A program made the position numbers and the translations under genes. From Symbiodinium natans (lineage: Eukaryota; Sar; Dinophyceae; Suessiales; Symbiodiniaceae): a DNA stretch of 64,000 nt. Below the pieces are notes generated by a model. It was not told the origin of the DNA, did no database searches, and saw only the letters and a program-made list of their open reading frames with translations. This document shows positions 1-11,070 of the stretch, one piece after another; positions within the stretch are counted from its first letter, which is position 1, and every line of letters begins with the position of its first letter. The stretch covers positions 1 through 64,000 of the forward strand of contig CAJNDS010000473.1 in NCBI GenBank assembly GCA_905221605.1, read 5' to 3'.

Positions 1-50
1 GTTTCGGTAGACGTTTTTTCTGCAATTCGTCTAGATCATTCGAGTTGGCC

Positions 51-3000
51 ATGTCAAGCCCCGCGGAGACGCAAGATGGCGCAGCGCCCGCCGCCATGCC
101 TACGGCCGAAGAGACCGCGGATTCCTCCAACTTGGCAGCAATTCCTCCCCAAGATATGGTCACTCGTGAACCCGTTGCCCAAGGAACCATGCATGAGATC
201 AATGCCAACTTACATGTCTGTGTTATGAGTGATGGTACTTACGCTAGTTTTGCTGACGGACATAAGATGACTATTTCAGAAGCAGTCTACGAGACCCTCC
301 TGCAGGGTGTAGCTAATAGACCCACCCGACCCCGACCACCTTCGGATATTTCGAACATTACGGGTTTGCGCTCAGCTTCGGCAGCGATGACCAATGATGA
401 GCCCATAGAGTGGGGCGATATGGACCCAAATTTAGTTAGAGAGCTCCAGCAGAACCCGGCTAAGATGAAGGTATTTCTGGCTACACATAAGTCCAAGCAA
501 CCTCGACTAGAGTACCAGAGAGGCGGCGCAGCTTTTGTGCCTCCGCCAGAACAGCCCTCCTCCTCCTCCATCGGCCCTACACCTCCCCTTGCAACGGAGA
601 CCCCAGCCTTCTCACAGCTGCAAGCAGACTCGATGACTTCATGGTTTGAGAAGTATCATCATGAGCAGATTAGCCCCTTACTAGCCCGAGTCACTTCACT
701 AGAAACAGCGAACCTCCCAGAAAAGTTTACCCACGCAGAAAGACAGGCCCGATTGGACAGGCTAGCTTCACTTTCGGTACATGCGGATACTTACAATAGA
801 ACCTGCATCGTCCATGGCATCCCTCCTTTCTCCAACTACAGGACAATCCAGGACAATCTCTACTAACTTTTAGGCAGTACAGGCCTTTCTCTAGATGACT
901 TGCAGTCCATGACCAACCATTTGTTGACGACAACCTCTGCTTTCTTGAAGCTGACTTTCGTTAGGGAGTCCCAGGCTAGACAGTTCTTCCAATCCTTTAG
1001 ACAAAAGAAGCGATACTTCAGACAAAGAGACACAGGTGATGATGTACATGTTCGAGTAGAAAGGGATCTTGCCCCGACGGAACGTATTGAAAGACAACCC
1101 CTCTTGGCGGTAGTGGATTGCCTCACCAAAATCGCCCCCCCAGGCGACCCTTCTCCACTGTACACGGAGTACCTTCGCACGGACTTCAACTCCCTGCAGC
1201 TTTGGAATCCAGAAGATGATAGTTTGCTAGCTCAGATTTTGTATGCACAGGATTCGGCTGCGAACATTGTGTGCCATCTAGGGATTCTCCCTTCTCACAA
1301 GACACACATTTTGAATACCTTTGGAGGTGCCCTACAGTCTAGGATGCACGACACCCTTCGCTTCCTTCAAGCCTCTGCAAATGCTTCTAGGCACAGGTCT
1401 ACTAATGTGCGCTTTCACTATTCCAATGCTCAGGATATTAGCAACATCTCCCCATCAGAAGCGCTGAAGTACTTCCCTTACGAAATTAGACCCCTTGAAC
1501 TCACACAAGATATGCAGGATACCCTCGCTCACTCCCCCCAGGTGCTCATGGAAGCCTGTGCCTCCTCTGGGGGCCTGCAAGCAATTATTCAGCAGGCTAT
1601 GCAGGATCGAGGAATTTCCCATTCGGACTTTGGAAAGGGCTCCAAACAAAAAGGCAATCGCCCTAGTCGGCCAGAACGACATGATGCTCAGGAAGAGACT
1701 CAGGAATTTGCTCCACGAAAGGGAAATAAAGGTAAGGGAAAGCGTCAGAATCAAGCCGGTTTTGCCCCACAGGACTCCTACACCATTCGAAGAGGGGATT
1801 GGCAGCCCCAAAACTTTGACACCAACTATCAATGGCAGCCTCCACCAGCTAATAATGCCTCACAATGGGGTCCTCCTTCCTCACTACCTTCTTGGGGTGC
1901 CCAGCCTGTACCGGCCCCGGTGGCTACCCGCCCAGGATGGGGGCAGAGACAACAATGGTCTGGTGGAGGAGGTAAAAACAACAGCCTCTTGGATGATAGC
2001 ACCTTGAGCTCCAACCTGATCCAATGCGATGATTGTTCGGCACTACTCGGTACCAACTCCTCTTGCTTGGTCTGCACCAACTCTTCCCACTTGGAGATCT
2101 TACAACAATTTCAAAGATTTGAGGGGTTGGAAGCTTTTGATCAACCGATTGTTGAATGGTTTGCCTGCCCTTTTTTCGTCCCGAGACCAGATGGTAGTCT
2201 CCCTTCTTGTAATACCTCTAACAACCAGCCTTGCTACTGTTGTATCACTTGGGATAGTTGGGCCACTAGGTTTTACTCAGGATCCCTCACAGCCCCGGAA
2301 GCCAATCCTATCATGCACTCACTCATGGCTGCATATGAACGAGCAGTTCTAGAACTGTTGGAGAACCCTGTTGAAATCTACCAACAGTACAAGACCTCCT
2401 ACTCAGACATCTACAAACTTCGTTTTCCTGACTCTGTGGTGAGTTGGTGGTATATGATCCTCAATGATTCGGTGTCCCAAAACGACCCCTTAGACCCGTT
2501 GCCAAAGCCTTGGAAGCACTCCTCCTTTGCGAACCAATCACCCTCCCTTCTCTCTCAACCCCCCGCTTTCCATCAGCTCTCATACCCTGTGAAGTCTTGT
2601 AATATACAGGACACCAGTAAGTTCCTTTCGATCATTCAGTTCTCCTGCGATGGATTTGCCGATGTACTCAGGGATTCTTTTGAGCTTCCGGATTTCACTG
2701 TGGTTTCTTGTTTTCAGTATTTCAAGCAGGATTTGATCACTCTTGATATTGTTCCCTGGCATTCCATGGTTCGAGAGTCATTTCGTTGGGCTTTTCAAGA
2801 CCTTCAGATCGCCCCCTCCTTCTCGGTACAATCCGTAGAGGAAATAGTCTACGCTGTACTTTCAAACCGGCAGGATTACCTGCTGGACCAGTTCTGCAAA
2901 ACTTTCTGCTTTCTCCTTTCCAAGTATCCCGAACTTATGCCGGTTTTCCTAGGCCAACTCCCATACTCCAACGAGCCCCTCAAGAAGCTAGCTGCTGCAG

Positions 3001-3335
3001 GTTCGAGTTACTTTGACACAGTTTACCACAACCTTGCTGCCCTATATAACCTGCATACCACCGCTTCCCAAACTATTCTGGCCCCAAATACGCAATTCTG
3101 TGAGATTTATGACCTCATTGTGAAGACTGCCCCCACACAAAGCCCTCTACATGTACAGGCCTCCTCAGCACTAGCAAGGCACTGGAATAATAAGGGCAAT
3201 AGCCTAGAGTCTTTGGCCCTCCTCCTAGCAGAACGCGGCGAACACGCATTCATTATTACCCAGGCATGGTTGATACTGCAACTGGCATATAAGGATCACA
3301 CTTACCCATGGATAGCCCAGTATCTCGTCCCCTGA
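51..3335 (+). pseudogene. LINE ORF1, nonsense mutation (copy 1)
   Basis: The frame opens at ATG 51 (ORFs extended to 45 use TTG) and is stopped by TAA at 864-866 after 271 codons. The same frame is then open to TGA at 3333-3335. Unit 3 has TAC at the equivalent codon and an uninterrupted 1,094-codon frame, so this is a single C-to-A nonsense change. The domain layout is described under the intact copy at 44965. Translation could restart at an internal Met, but the RRM-like region would be split, so loss of function is likely. Confidence 0.85.
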
Positions 3336-3572
3336 CTCCCGCCGAGGAAGCTTCTGAACGACCACCACATAGCTGCTGCTCCCCATCCGAAGAGACATGG
3401 CTCTCCCTCCTTTTTCGAAGAGCCTCCCGCGCAATCCATCACTTATGCTACCCACACTTACGTTACGACCCACTTACGTTACGGTGCCTTGGTCAGCATC
3501 AAAAGTCGGCACAGCGAACGCCCGCCTTAGGCCCCAGCCATCAGCCCGGCAGCACCGGCGCCGGCGCTGCGG
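3336..3572 (+). other. Spacer between LINE ORF1 and ORF2
   Basis: This is 237 bp with stops in the ORF2 frame and no conserved protein. It contains a 13-bp direct repeat, CACTTACGTTACG, at 3455-3467 and 3471-3483. ORF2 translation therefore needs reinitiation or internal initiation. Units 2 and 3 carry three extra bases near unit 1 position 3530 (TTACGCCGCC in place of TTAGGCC). Confidence 0.6.
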
Positions 3573-6500
3573 ATGAGAGATGCCCATACAACAAGGCAGC
3601 CGTTTTCTAGGGTCGTCGTATGCTCTAGCATTCTTGTTTCCGCTTTTGTAACTGTTCATGCACACAACAACAGCAGCACCAAAGCCAGTTTCACCAACTC
3701 TTCCGTTTCACGCGAGAGACGGACCGCAGCATTTCAGCACCAACATTTTGTGATTAGCGGTTTTACGGGAAAGCGAAATTCTATTTGTCATGCTCTCAAT
3801 GGGAATTATGTTTGGTATTTCTCCTCAACTCCAAGATCGCATACATATCTGTGGAAGCAGTCTTTCCTTCTGCCCAATGGCATGAGGGTATTTAGGTACA
3901 GTTTTTACGACCAAAACTCCCTTTGGATGCATGTGCAAAGACGCGGTGTCTCCTTTGAGCTGGAGACTACCCGCAGTGAATCGCCAGTACTGTACGGGAC
4001 GGTTATGAGAGCGGTGGCCTCCACGGGAGGCGGGCCGGGAAGCCGCTGGCGTCTCTTCCAGTATTACGATTCACTCCACCAGGAGCGGCGTCCGCCGCAA
4101 TCCACTTACGATATGGAACACTTACGTTATGACTTGGATGACAGTAATCGCCAACGCGGCTGCCAACACCGCGAAGCCCACCGGGGATGCTCCCGTGGAA
4201 TTAGGAGTGAACAAGCACTAGAGAGACGATGGGATAAGTTTGTAAACAACAGACGACAAGGTAGGAGAGACTACAGAGAGTGGAAGAGAGAATGCAAGGA
4301 TGCCACCCGGCGGGTACCCGGTGGACCACATCCTTTACCCCCGGCTTACCCACGACCGACTAACACAATCCGCCTTCAAAAGCAGCTGAAGCCATGTGAG
4401 TCTCGTTCTACTAGACATGCGCCACATCAGGTCAGAGATATTGCGTCGGGAGTGTCTTTTCCACTCCCAACAGGAACTTTTGTAAAATTGGCTACTTGGA
4501 ATGTAGAGGGCCTTCGAGAGGTTTCCAAGTATGATCAGATCTTTCGGTTCGCTAAGCAACGAGGCATTGAGCTTGTTCTAGCGCAAGAAACCAAGGCAAC
4601 TTCTTCACACACATTCGTTAAAAATGGATGGGAAATTCTACATTCAGGTCACCCACAATCAAAACACCATGGGGTAGGGTTCTTTGTCTCCCCTTCCCTG
4701 AGACCCCATGTTATGGATTTTAAACCCCACTCCCCTCGTATCTGTGAAATTACCGTCAATGTCTCCCCGAGAAAAATCACCGTCTTCAACATCTACGCTC
4801 CCAGCCAGGTTGAGGACGCCGACGAGGATCGTCAACGCAAATCTTACTTCTGGACAGAACTTAACTCTATCCTAGTAGATCATCCCAATTTAGATTTTAC
4901 TATCATTGCAGGCGATTGTAATGCCCGCCTGGGCTCTGATTTAGATCCGGAGTCTGACTATATAGGCCCACATGTTGTAGGGGAACGACAATCCATCCAA
5001 GACGAAGATAGAGATAACGCTATTTTTCTCTATGATACCCTACAGGCACACAACCTGACCCTTCCCCAGACCTTTAGCACCCTTCCTTTTGCAAAGCTGT
5101 GTACATACAAGGAACTCACCTGCGATGACCATCTCCTGCAAGGTACAGACGTCCGCAATTGGACGACCTTGGATTATGTAGCTGTCCCTATTGGATTGCG
5201 AAAAGCTGTCCGCTTTGAAGGTTCTATTTTCCAACAACTTATTAACTCTCGACATTTGCCAGTCACATTCTCCATCCAAACTCAGTTTGACCCAGTCGCA
5301 AAGCCTCCTTCTGTTCCAAAAAAGGATTACTCAAATTTAGAACACTTTTCGGCTGCAGTGGAATCTAAACTGTTGGATGAGACCTCCAATACAGTTATTC
5401 TTCCGCACAAAACAGAACAGCTTTACATCGCGTATACTGATGGCTCTTGTCCCAATAATAGAGTGGTGTCCGCTGACAATCCGGCGGGATGGGGCTTCGC
5501 TATAACATCAGCGGCTGGTACAACATTACATCCTCCCCCTGATTCGACCTGGATTCTAGGATATGGACCTGTGAAAACTTCTCCTCTCTCGGCAGAGGGG
5601 CCATTACCTGGCTCAAATAATACGGGAGAGCTTAAAGCCCTCATTGAGTTATTTGACTATCTTTTATATTACTCGCAGTTTGCAGCAGGCTCCTCGCTCA
5701 CCATTTACACCGATTCTTCGTACGCTAGGAATCTCATTTTGGGTAGCTCTCTTCCTGCCACTCACCCGCAACTAGTCTCCCTTGCCCAGCAGTATTATGC
5801 GGCTCTGCGCTGTATGTTTCATGTACAATTGCTTAGTGTTCCTGCGCATGAAGGCATACCGGGAAACGAGATAGCCGATCGCCTTGCCAAGCAAGGGGTA
5901 TACTCCCGTTGCTCCATAGGCAGATTCTCTTTCGTCCCAGCCGCCTCGCTTTCTCCACCGGAAGTAGGTTTCAATGTTGAAGAATGGACCTCCAAGACCA
6001 TTGAAGAACAGGACTCTAAGCTCACCTCCATTTTGACTGACTCTCTCCCATTAATCCCAGAGTTACCTCTCTCAGCTAAGAAACCGTGGATCTCTAGCTC
6101 GACACTATCTCTTATTGACAAGTTCCAGAAGACACGTTTTGACGATATCTCCTCCTTAAAAATCGCCCGTAAGCAGATTAAGAAAAGTGCCTGCAAGGAC
6201 AAAAAGCAATTTGTCTCCTCCTGTTTGTACAATGATTTTCATGGCTCCTCCGTACACCAATGGACGCACGCCCGCACCATTCGCTCTCCTTTTCAACCTA
6301 GAGCGACAGGTCTCTTCAATCTTAAAAACAAGCTCGTTTCTAAAACACAGCGCCCCTCTACTTTTGCGGACTATCTAGCCAATAAGCTTTGGTTCTCAGA
6401 AGAGGACCCTCCAGTACCGGTGAGTGCCCCTCAACCCATCTGTAATGGCATTGAGGCCCCTTTCACCATGCAGAATCTCAATGCTGCCCTCCGAAAGTTA

Positions 6501-8225
6501 AAACGAGGCAAAGCCTCAGGCCCAAACGGTCTTGCCTGCGAGATATACAAGCATGCTCCCTATGTCCTTAAAAGCTTTATGTTAGAACATTATAATCAGT
6601 GCCTGGAACAGGCGGTTGTCCCTGACTCCTGGATGCTGTCAGAAGTAGTTATGATCATTAAGAATCATGCAAAAGATACGCGCTCCCTCTCCAATTACCG
6701 TCCTATCTCACTTACTAACATCTCTTACAAAATATTTGCCTCTATGCTACAGACCCGGCTGGAGTATTACTTGGATGACCGGATCAGGGACCGACAGTTC
6801 GGCTTTCGGAAACATCGCTCCACCAGCCAGCCTATACATGTTCTGCGTCGTCTCATTGAAATATACGAACGACAAACCTCCTCCTTCCATGCACTTTTCC
6901 TGGATTGGTCTAAAGCCTTTGACTCAGTCACTTTTACCTCTATTAGTTCAGCAATGGAGTTCATGGGTGTTCCTAACCATATGATTGCAGTCGTTATGGC
7001 TCTGTACAGGGCCCCTACCTTCGTTGTACGAGATTTTGGCCTCAAATCGGCACCTATGAAGCAAACTAAGGGATTGCGACAGGGCTGCCCCCTCTCCCCA
7101 TACCTCTTTTCTTTTATATTAACTCATCTGTTTCACACGGTAGAGGAACGATATGCCTCTCAGTATGGCGAAATCCCTGGTGTTTTTTATACACCCAAGC
7201 CGGTATGGGACTTGGAGTACGCGGACGACACAGTCCTTCTCTCTAATTCTGCTGATCAACTAACTAGGCTCCTTCATTTAGTTCAAGAAGAAGGTAGGAT
7301 TAGAGGCCTGGCTCTTAATGAAGAAAAGTGTGAACATATGTCTCTGAACACTAATCGTCGTATCTACTACCAACCATCCACTAGCACGCCATGCCCTTGC
7401 CAGTTTTGTACAGGTGACCAGCCGGTACTCGAACCAGTGCCCTTGGCCCAGGAAGTGAAGTACCTGGGCGCCTACGTGGATGATACTTCAGCTAACAACA
7501 AACACTTACGATATAGGATTTCACAGGCAATCGCTGCCTCAAAGTCGCTCCGTCCTTTGACGGGCCATAACGCGCTCCCTCCTTCCTGGAAACTGCGTGT
7601 TTATCGGGCAGTCATTCAATCCATTCTCCTTTATGCGATGGAAAGCGCTACCTTAACGCAGTCCCAGCTTGTCCACTTAGATTCAATACACTATAAAAAT
7701 TTGCGTCGTATCTTTAAGATCAAGTCCTCCTATTACCATAAAGTTATTGATCCCTCCAATGCACCGTGCTCTAACGAGTACTTACATCAGTTAGCTTATA
7801 AATCAGGCCGTGCCTTACCTCCCTCCAGACTATATTCCCAAAATCGTTTAAAGCTCATGGGACACCTGCTACGGCATTCTGACACCTTGGAAAGTCAGGT
7901 GGTTTTCACAAGTACGCACGCCTACCGCAGAGGGTATGGCCGTAATAGAACAGGGCGGCCCAGAGTGCATTGGGCAGCCTCATGCCTCACAGAGGCATCA
8001 CAAAGACTGCAGCATATGCAGTCGGATCTCCCTCCCTCTAACATCGATTTGCACAATGCCTACTTTCGTATCCCCAATACACAAGAAGTCCTCTCAGCAC
8101 ATGGCAGCACCTCCATGGTGCATCTTGATACGACCCGCTTGTACAGGACAGTGGCTCCGGCCGCCACTGATAGACAGCAGTGGCAGCTCCTACTAAACAA
8201 ACCAGCCAAGATTAATTCCCATTGA
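3573..8225 (+). CDS. LINE ORF2: endonuclease-RNase H-reverse transcriptase (copy 1)
   Basis: The protein has 1,550 aa from ATG 3573. Residues 1-300 are an N-terminal region of unknown function, the last part basic. Residues 303-565 are an apurinic-like endonuclease (EEP): WNVEG with N310, QETKA, D448 in AGDCNARLG, D534 in LDYVAV and H561. The usual Asp before that His is Arg (SRH). Residues 615-775 are RNase H, with D623 (YTDGS), E686 (TGEL), D714 (YTDSSY), H759 and D769. Residues 970-1250 are the reverse transcriptase, with D1111 (LDWSKAFD), RQGCPLSPY and D1218/D1219 in YADD. A C-terminal tail includes a CPCQFC cluster and GRPRVHW. RNase H before RT is unusual, since it normally follows RT in LINEs. 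The frame is intact, so the protein may be functional. ORF1 lies 237 bp upstream. Confidence 0.93.
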   Translation: MRDAHTTRQPFSRVVVCSSILVSAFVTVHAHNNSSTKASFTNSSVSRERRTAAFQHQHFVISGFTGKRNSICHALNGNYVWYFSSTPRSHTYLWKQSFLLPNGMRVFRYSFYDQNSLWMHVQRRGVSFELETTRSESPVLYGTVMRAVASTGGGPGSRWRLFQYYDSLHQERRPPQSTYDMEHLRYDLDDSNRQRGCQHREAHRGCSRGIRSEQALERRWDKFVNNRRQGRRDYREWKRECKDATRRVPGGPHPLPPAYPRPTNTIRLQKQLKPCESRSTRHAPHQVRDIASGVSFPLPTGTFVKLATWNVEGLREVSKYDQIFRFAKQRGIELVLAQETKATSSHTFVKNGWEILHSGHPQSKHHGVGFFVSPSLRPHVMDFKPHSPRICEITVNVSPRKITVFNIYAPSQVEDADEDRQRKSYFWTELNSILVDHPNLDFTIIAGDCNARLGSDLDPESDYIGPHVVGERQSIQDEDRDNAIFLYDTLQAHNLTLPQTFSTLPFAKLCTYKELTCDDHLLQGTDVRNWTTLDYVAVPIGLRKAVRFEGSIFQQLINSRHLPVTFSIQTQFDPVAKPPSVPKKDYSNLEHFSAAVESKLLDETSNTVILPHKTEQLYIAYTDGSCPNNRVVSADNPAGWGFAITSAAGTTLHPPPDSTWILGYGPVKTSPLSAEGPLPGSNNTGELKALIELFDYLLYYSQFAAGSSLTIYTDSSYARNLILGSSLPATHPQLVSLAQQYYAALRCMFHVQLLSVPAHEGIPGNEIADRLAKQGVYSRCSIGRFSFVPAASLSPPEVGFNVEEWTSKTIEEQDSKLTSILTDSLPLIPELPLSAKKPWISSSTLSLIDKFQKTRFDDISSLKIARKQIKKSACKDKKQFVSSCLYNDFHGSSVHQWTHARTIRSPFQPRATGLFNLKNKLVSKTQRPSTFADYLANKLWFSEEDPPVPVSAPQPICNGIEAPFTMQNLNAALRKLKRGKASGPNGLACEIYKHAPYVLKSFMLEHYNQCLEQAVVPDSWMLSEVVMIIKNHAKDTRSLSNYRPISLTNISYKIFASMLQTRLEYYLDDRIRDRQFGFRKHRSTSQPIHVLRRLIEIYERQTSSFHALFLDWSKAFDSVTFTSISSAMEFMGVPNHMIAVVMALYRAPTFVVRDFGLKSAPMKQTKGLRQGCPLSPYLFSFILTHLFHTVEERYASQYGEIPGVFYTPKPVWDLEYADDTVLLSNSADQLTRLLHLVQEEGRIRGLALNEEKCEHMSLNTNRRIYYQPSTSTPCPCQFCTGDQPVLEPVPLAQEVKYLGAYVDDTSANNKHLRYRISQAIAASKSLRPLTGHNALPPSWKLRVYRAVIQSILLYAMESATLTQSQLVHLDSIHYKNLRRIFKIKSSYYHKVIDPSNAPCSNEYLHQLAYKSGRALPPSRLYSQNRLKLMGHLLRHSDTLESQVVFTSTHAYRRGYGRNRTGRPRVHWAASCLTEASQRLQHMQSDLPPSNIDLHNAYFRIPNTQEVLSAHGSTSMVHLDTTRLYRTVAPAATDRQQWQLLLNKPAKINSH

Positions 8226-8326
8226 GAGCTAACTTGTTTTAGCTGCTTTTCTTTTCGCTTTCCCATACGGCTTTGAGACATGTCGGTGCTGACGGCTGCT
8301 AACCAGCAGCTTTCGCGTTGAAAAAA

Positions 8327-8339
8327 TACAGACCTTACA
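8327..8339. repeat. 3' target-site duplication of LINE copy 1
   Basis: TACAGACCTTACA follows the A6 tail. The matching 5' copy of this unit is outside the window. The sequence belongs to the host satellite repeat. Confidence 0.85.
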
Positions 8340-9256
8340 AGACCCAAAGGTTTATGCCTTGGGCTCCCTTTGGTTTTTGGTCCTGCGCCGTCTCTACGAT
8401 TGGGGAGGGCTTGGGCCCAAAACAGCCCAAAAATGGCTTAATGATCCGGAGAAGCCCAAAAAGGCTCAAACAGTCCGGGAGGAGCCCAAAAAGGCTCAGA
8501 AATGGTCCGGCAGAAGCCCAAAAAGCTCAGAAATGGTCCATAAAATGGTGGGGTAAACCCAAAAAAGCGCAGAAATGGCTCAGAAATGGTCCGGGAAAAG
8601 CTCAAAAAGGCTCGGGCCGTGGCCCCCTGGAATCTCGGCCCCTGGGACCTCTTGGGACCTTGCTTACAAGATTTTGGCGGGTTTAGGGCTTTTTTGCCCG
8701 GTGTTTCCCAAATTATGATGCTTATGCAGACAGTTACAAGACCCAAAGGTTTATGCCTTGGGCTGCCTTTGGTTTTTGGTCCTGCGCCGTCTCTACGATT
8801 GGGGAGGGCTTGGGCCCAAAACAGCCCAAAAATGGCTTAATGATCCGGAGAAGCCCAAAAAGGCTCAAACAGTCCGGGAGGAGCCCAAAAAGGCTCAGAA
8901 ATGGTCCGGGGTAAACCCAAAAAAACACAGAAATGGCTCAGAAATGGTCCGGGAAGAGCTCAAAAAGGCTCAGACATGGTCCGGGAAGAGCTCAAAAAAG
9001 CTCAGAAATGGTCCGGGCGGAGGTCAAAAAATGCTCAGAAATGGTCCGGGAGAAGCCCCCGAAAAGGCTCAGAAATGGTCCGGGAAGAGCTCAAAAAGGC
9101 GCAGAAATGGTCCGGGCCGTGGCCCCCTGGAACCTCGGCCCCTGGGACCTCTTGGGACCTTGCTTACAAGATTTTGGCGGGTTTAGGGCTTTTTTGCCCG
9201 GTGTTTCCCAAATTATGATGCTTATACAAACCTTACAAGACCCAGAGGTTTATGCC
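8327..9256. repeat. 399/499-bp satellite array, unit 1
   Basis: There are two full copies (8327-8725, 399 bp; 8726-9224, 499 bp) and a partial third (9225-9256). Each starts near TTACAAGACCCAAAGG, contains GTCTCTACGATTGGGGAGGG and ends with GGCGGGTTTAGGGC and TTTCCCAAATTATGATGC. The middle is a ~30-bp minisatellite of the type AAGGCTCAGAAATGGTCCGG, whose copy number explains the two lengths. Open frames of 65-142 aa here are low-complexity translations of the satellite and not genes. The third copy breaks off at 9256, where the cassette begins. Confidence 0.9.
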
Positions 9257-10034
9257 AAATCTCATCTACTGCTTGAACTCACTTTTTCTTGCCAGTGTCG
9301 AGCTCGTCGTGGTCTAGCAGTCACTCAGCATTTCGTTTCTTCGAAACTTGTGCTTTCGTGGTGCTTCGTGGACTTGCAACAAAACCATCATACCATTGCT
9401 TTAACCACTGCACGCCTTACTCACAAGCGGCTTTGCATTGTCTTCAAAGCACCTTCCATTTTCGCCATGGGCTTGGTGAAACGAATTCTTTGTGAAACTA
9501 ATTTCTACCTTTCGGTCTTCGCAAAATGCGCTATTTGGGCCATTGCCCTCAGAATCTTGGGCTTTCGCCCTCTTCCTTTTCAGATCTTCAGCGCTTACAG
9601 ATCCTTGTCGATCTCGGCTGTTGGCTCCTTGGCCTCACTTTCTTTGGCCTTTTTCTTCTCTTCCTTCTTTGCCTTCTTCTCTTCCTTCTTTGCCCTCTTT
9701 CTTTTTTTTCACGCTCCTTTCTCCTTTCTTCTCTTTTGATCTTCTTAATGTTCTCCTTCGCTTGCTTCTTCTTCGCTTCTTCATCGCTCGTTTGGACTTC
9801 TTCTACACTTGGTCCTGGCGTTTCTGGCTCCTTTCTCTTCTGAGTGTCTCCATCCCCCATTGGGGTGTGATGCATCAATTTACCTCCCCCCTTCCCCCCC
9901 CCTCCAAAACCAAGTCAGGGTATCGTAAAAGCCAAGACGTGGAACCGGGAAGAGCTCGTACCCTGGACTGCTTAACCCTCCTTCTGCGCGCACCTGCGCT
10001 GTCTACTCCTAATTCTTTAACCAGGTCTTGAATT
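9257..10034. other. Nuclear-looking segment at the cassette's left end
   Basis: This segment is not satellite and not organelle-like. Its only coding signal is a lysine/glutamate-rich fragment on the minus strand at 9595-9878. The minus-strand frame downstream of it (about 9430-9590) is also open for some 60 codons but not recognisable. A C/T-rich stretch lies near 9885-9905. The plus-strand frames at 8933-9739 and 9492-10031 are Phe/Ser/Leu-rich shadows of the antisense K/E-rich codons. The right edge, where composition turns AT-rich and hairpins begin, is approximate. Confidence 0.5.
9595..9878 (-). pseudogene. Lys/Glu-rich protein C-terminal fragment (unit 1)
   Basis: Read on the minus strand from 9878, the frame encodes an acidic start (EEVQTSDEEAKKKQ) followed by a K/R/E-rich helix-like stretch. 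At an A8 run (plus-strand T8, 9702-9709) a one-base shift moves into a frame with KKEEKKAKK repeats ending EIDKDL and a TAA at 9595-9597. Without the shift the frame becomes arginine-rich, which is less natural. It looks like a fragment of a charged coiled-coil nuclear or cytoplasmic protein. The family is not recognised, the 5' part is missing, and the frame change may be a mutation or homopolymer sequencing error. Confidence 0.35.
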
Positions 10035-10094
10035 TTCGGCTCACCTGGCTTTAAGAGCTGCTGTCGACAGTTTATGTAAATTCCACAGGATCAT

Positions 10095-10813
10095 GGTGGA
10101 AGGCTAATAGCAGCCTTTCACCATTCAGGAAGGGGTTTGGGGAAACCTTGGTTTCCCCAATTAACTGCTTAACCGTCTAGGATTTGAAGGATCCTAGACT
10201 CCCTCTAGTATAAAATAAAGAAAATCCCAACGAGACTCGAGAGAGGACGACCCCGAATAGGGTCGTTCGAACGAGCAAAGCAGAATGAGAGGCTTTGCCT
10301 CTCATTATGCTTTGCGTCCATGTTTGAGTCAATGAAAAAACTAACAAAATCCTGTGTGGGCGCATGTGCGCGCGAAGGAAAATCCCACCCAAAATTCGCG
10401 ATGGCGTCTCGGCTGTCTATTTTGTTCGATTTTCCCAAAGTAGGTTTGGAAAAATGGACTCAAGAGAATTAAGCTTAGAAATTAAAATCTTATTATGGTT
10501 TTTTTGCCTTTATAGGTCAAAAACCATAATAAGAGGCCAATTTCTGGCTTATTTCTGAGGCCAATTTCCTAGAAATGTTTCTTTACCGATTCTCTTGTAA
10601 TGGAGGCCAATTTCCATAATAGAATGACCTAGTAGGTCATTCTATTATGGGACCGACAAAAAAAACTTTTTTACGGCAAGGCGTGACAAGGCGTTTTTCC
10701 ATAATAAGTCTTGTATTTTGGTGATTTCTCCATTTTCTGAAATAGAGGCCAATTTCTTTTTCTGAAATGGTCTGGAAATGGAGGCTTTTAGCCTCCTCCA
10801 TTTCCAGACCATT
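10095..10813. repeat. Hairpin cluster before LSU copy A (unit 1)
   Basis: Inverted repeats seen: 10139-10158 (9-bp arms, TT loop), 10275-10315 (19-bp arms, one mismatch), 10490-10532 (14-bp arms), 10614-10650 (perfect 18-bp arms, one-base loop) and 10766-10813 (AATGGTCTGGAAATGGAGG arm, with 3 extra bases on one side). Between them the motif GAGGCCAATTTC recurs, and an element with GACCGACAAAAAAAAC, TTTTTTACGG and GCGTGACAAGG lies at 10651-10693. Such palindromes are typical of organelle spacers. No protein-coding gene is seen. Confidence 0.75.
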
Positions 10814-11070
10814 ATGAGTTCAATTTCGTCTTGAATTCAAGTTCAATTTCACAATCCAAAGCTGTAAATCGTGTCTAGTTTGAAATATGAGACATGTTGT
10901 TGTGGTAGAAGTGTTGTTGTTTTTATATAGGATCCCACTACTTTTATAGGATTCTAGTTCAATTTCTATTGAACTCTTTGTCAGGATGAAGCAAATATCC
11001 ATCTCTTCACTTCATTAACAAAGGATTATGGTCTATTTTTACTTACTTTTCTCTGGATTCCAGATATAAG

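Larger units (their letters stand above)
1..8326 (+). mobile_element. LINE-type non-LTR retrotransposon, copy 1 (5' cut by window)
   Basis: This is a two-ORF non-LTR retrotransposon. ORF1 (51-3335) is broken by a nonsense codon and ORF2 (3573-8225) is intact. The 3' UTR is about 95 bp and ends in six A's (8321-8326). Next comes the 13-bp sequence TACAGACCTTACA, which in units 2 and 3 also precedes the LINE, so it is the target-site duplication. There are no LTRs. Expected activity is target-primed reverse transcription by the ORF2 endonuclease and RT, with ORF1 protein binding the RNA. Identical insertion flanks in all units mean the LINE inserted before the macro-repeat was amplified. Confidence 0.93.

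Noticed and set aside
8318-9186. Overlapping ORFs of 65-142 aa rich in KKAQKWSG-like repeats
   Set aside because: They are translations of the satellite's minisatellite in several frames, change with copy number and have no domain.
9492-10031. Plus-strand ORF with a Phe/Leu/Ser-rich membrane-like sequence
   Set aside because: It is the antisense of a lysine/glutamate-rich coding stretch (AAG/GAA codons read as CTT/TTC), so the hydrophobic character is a shadow.
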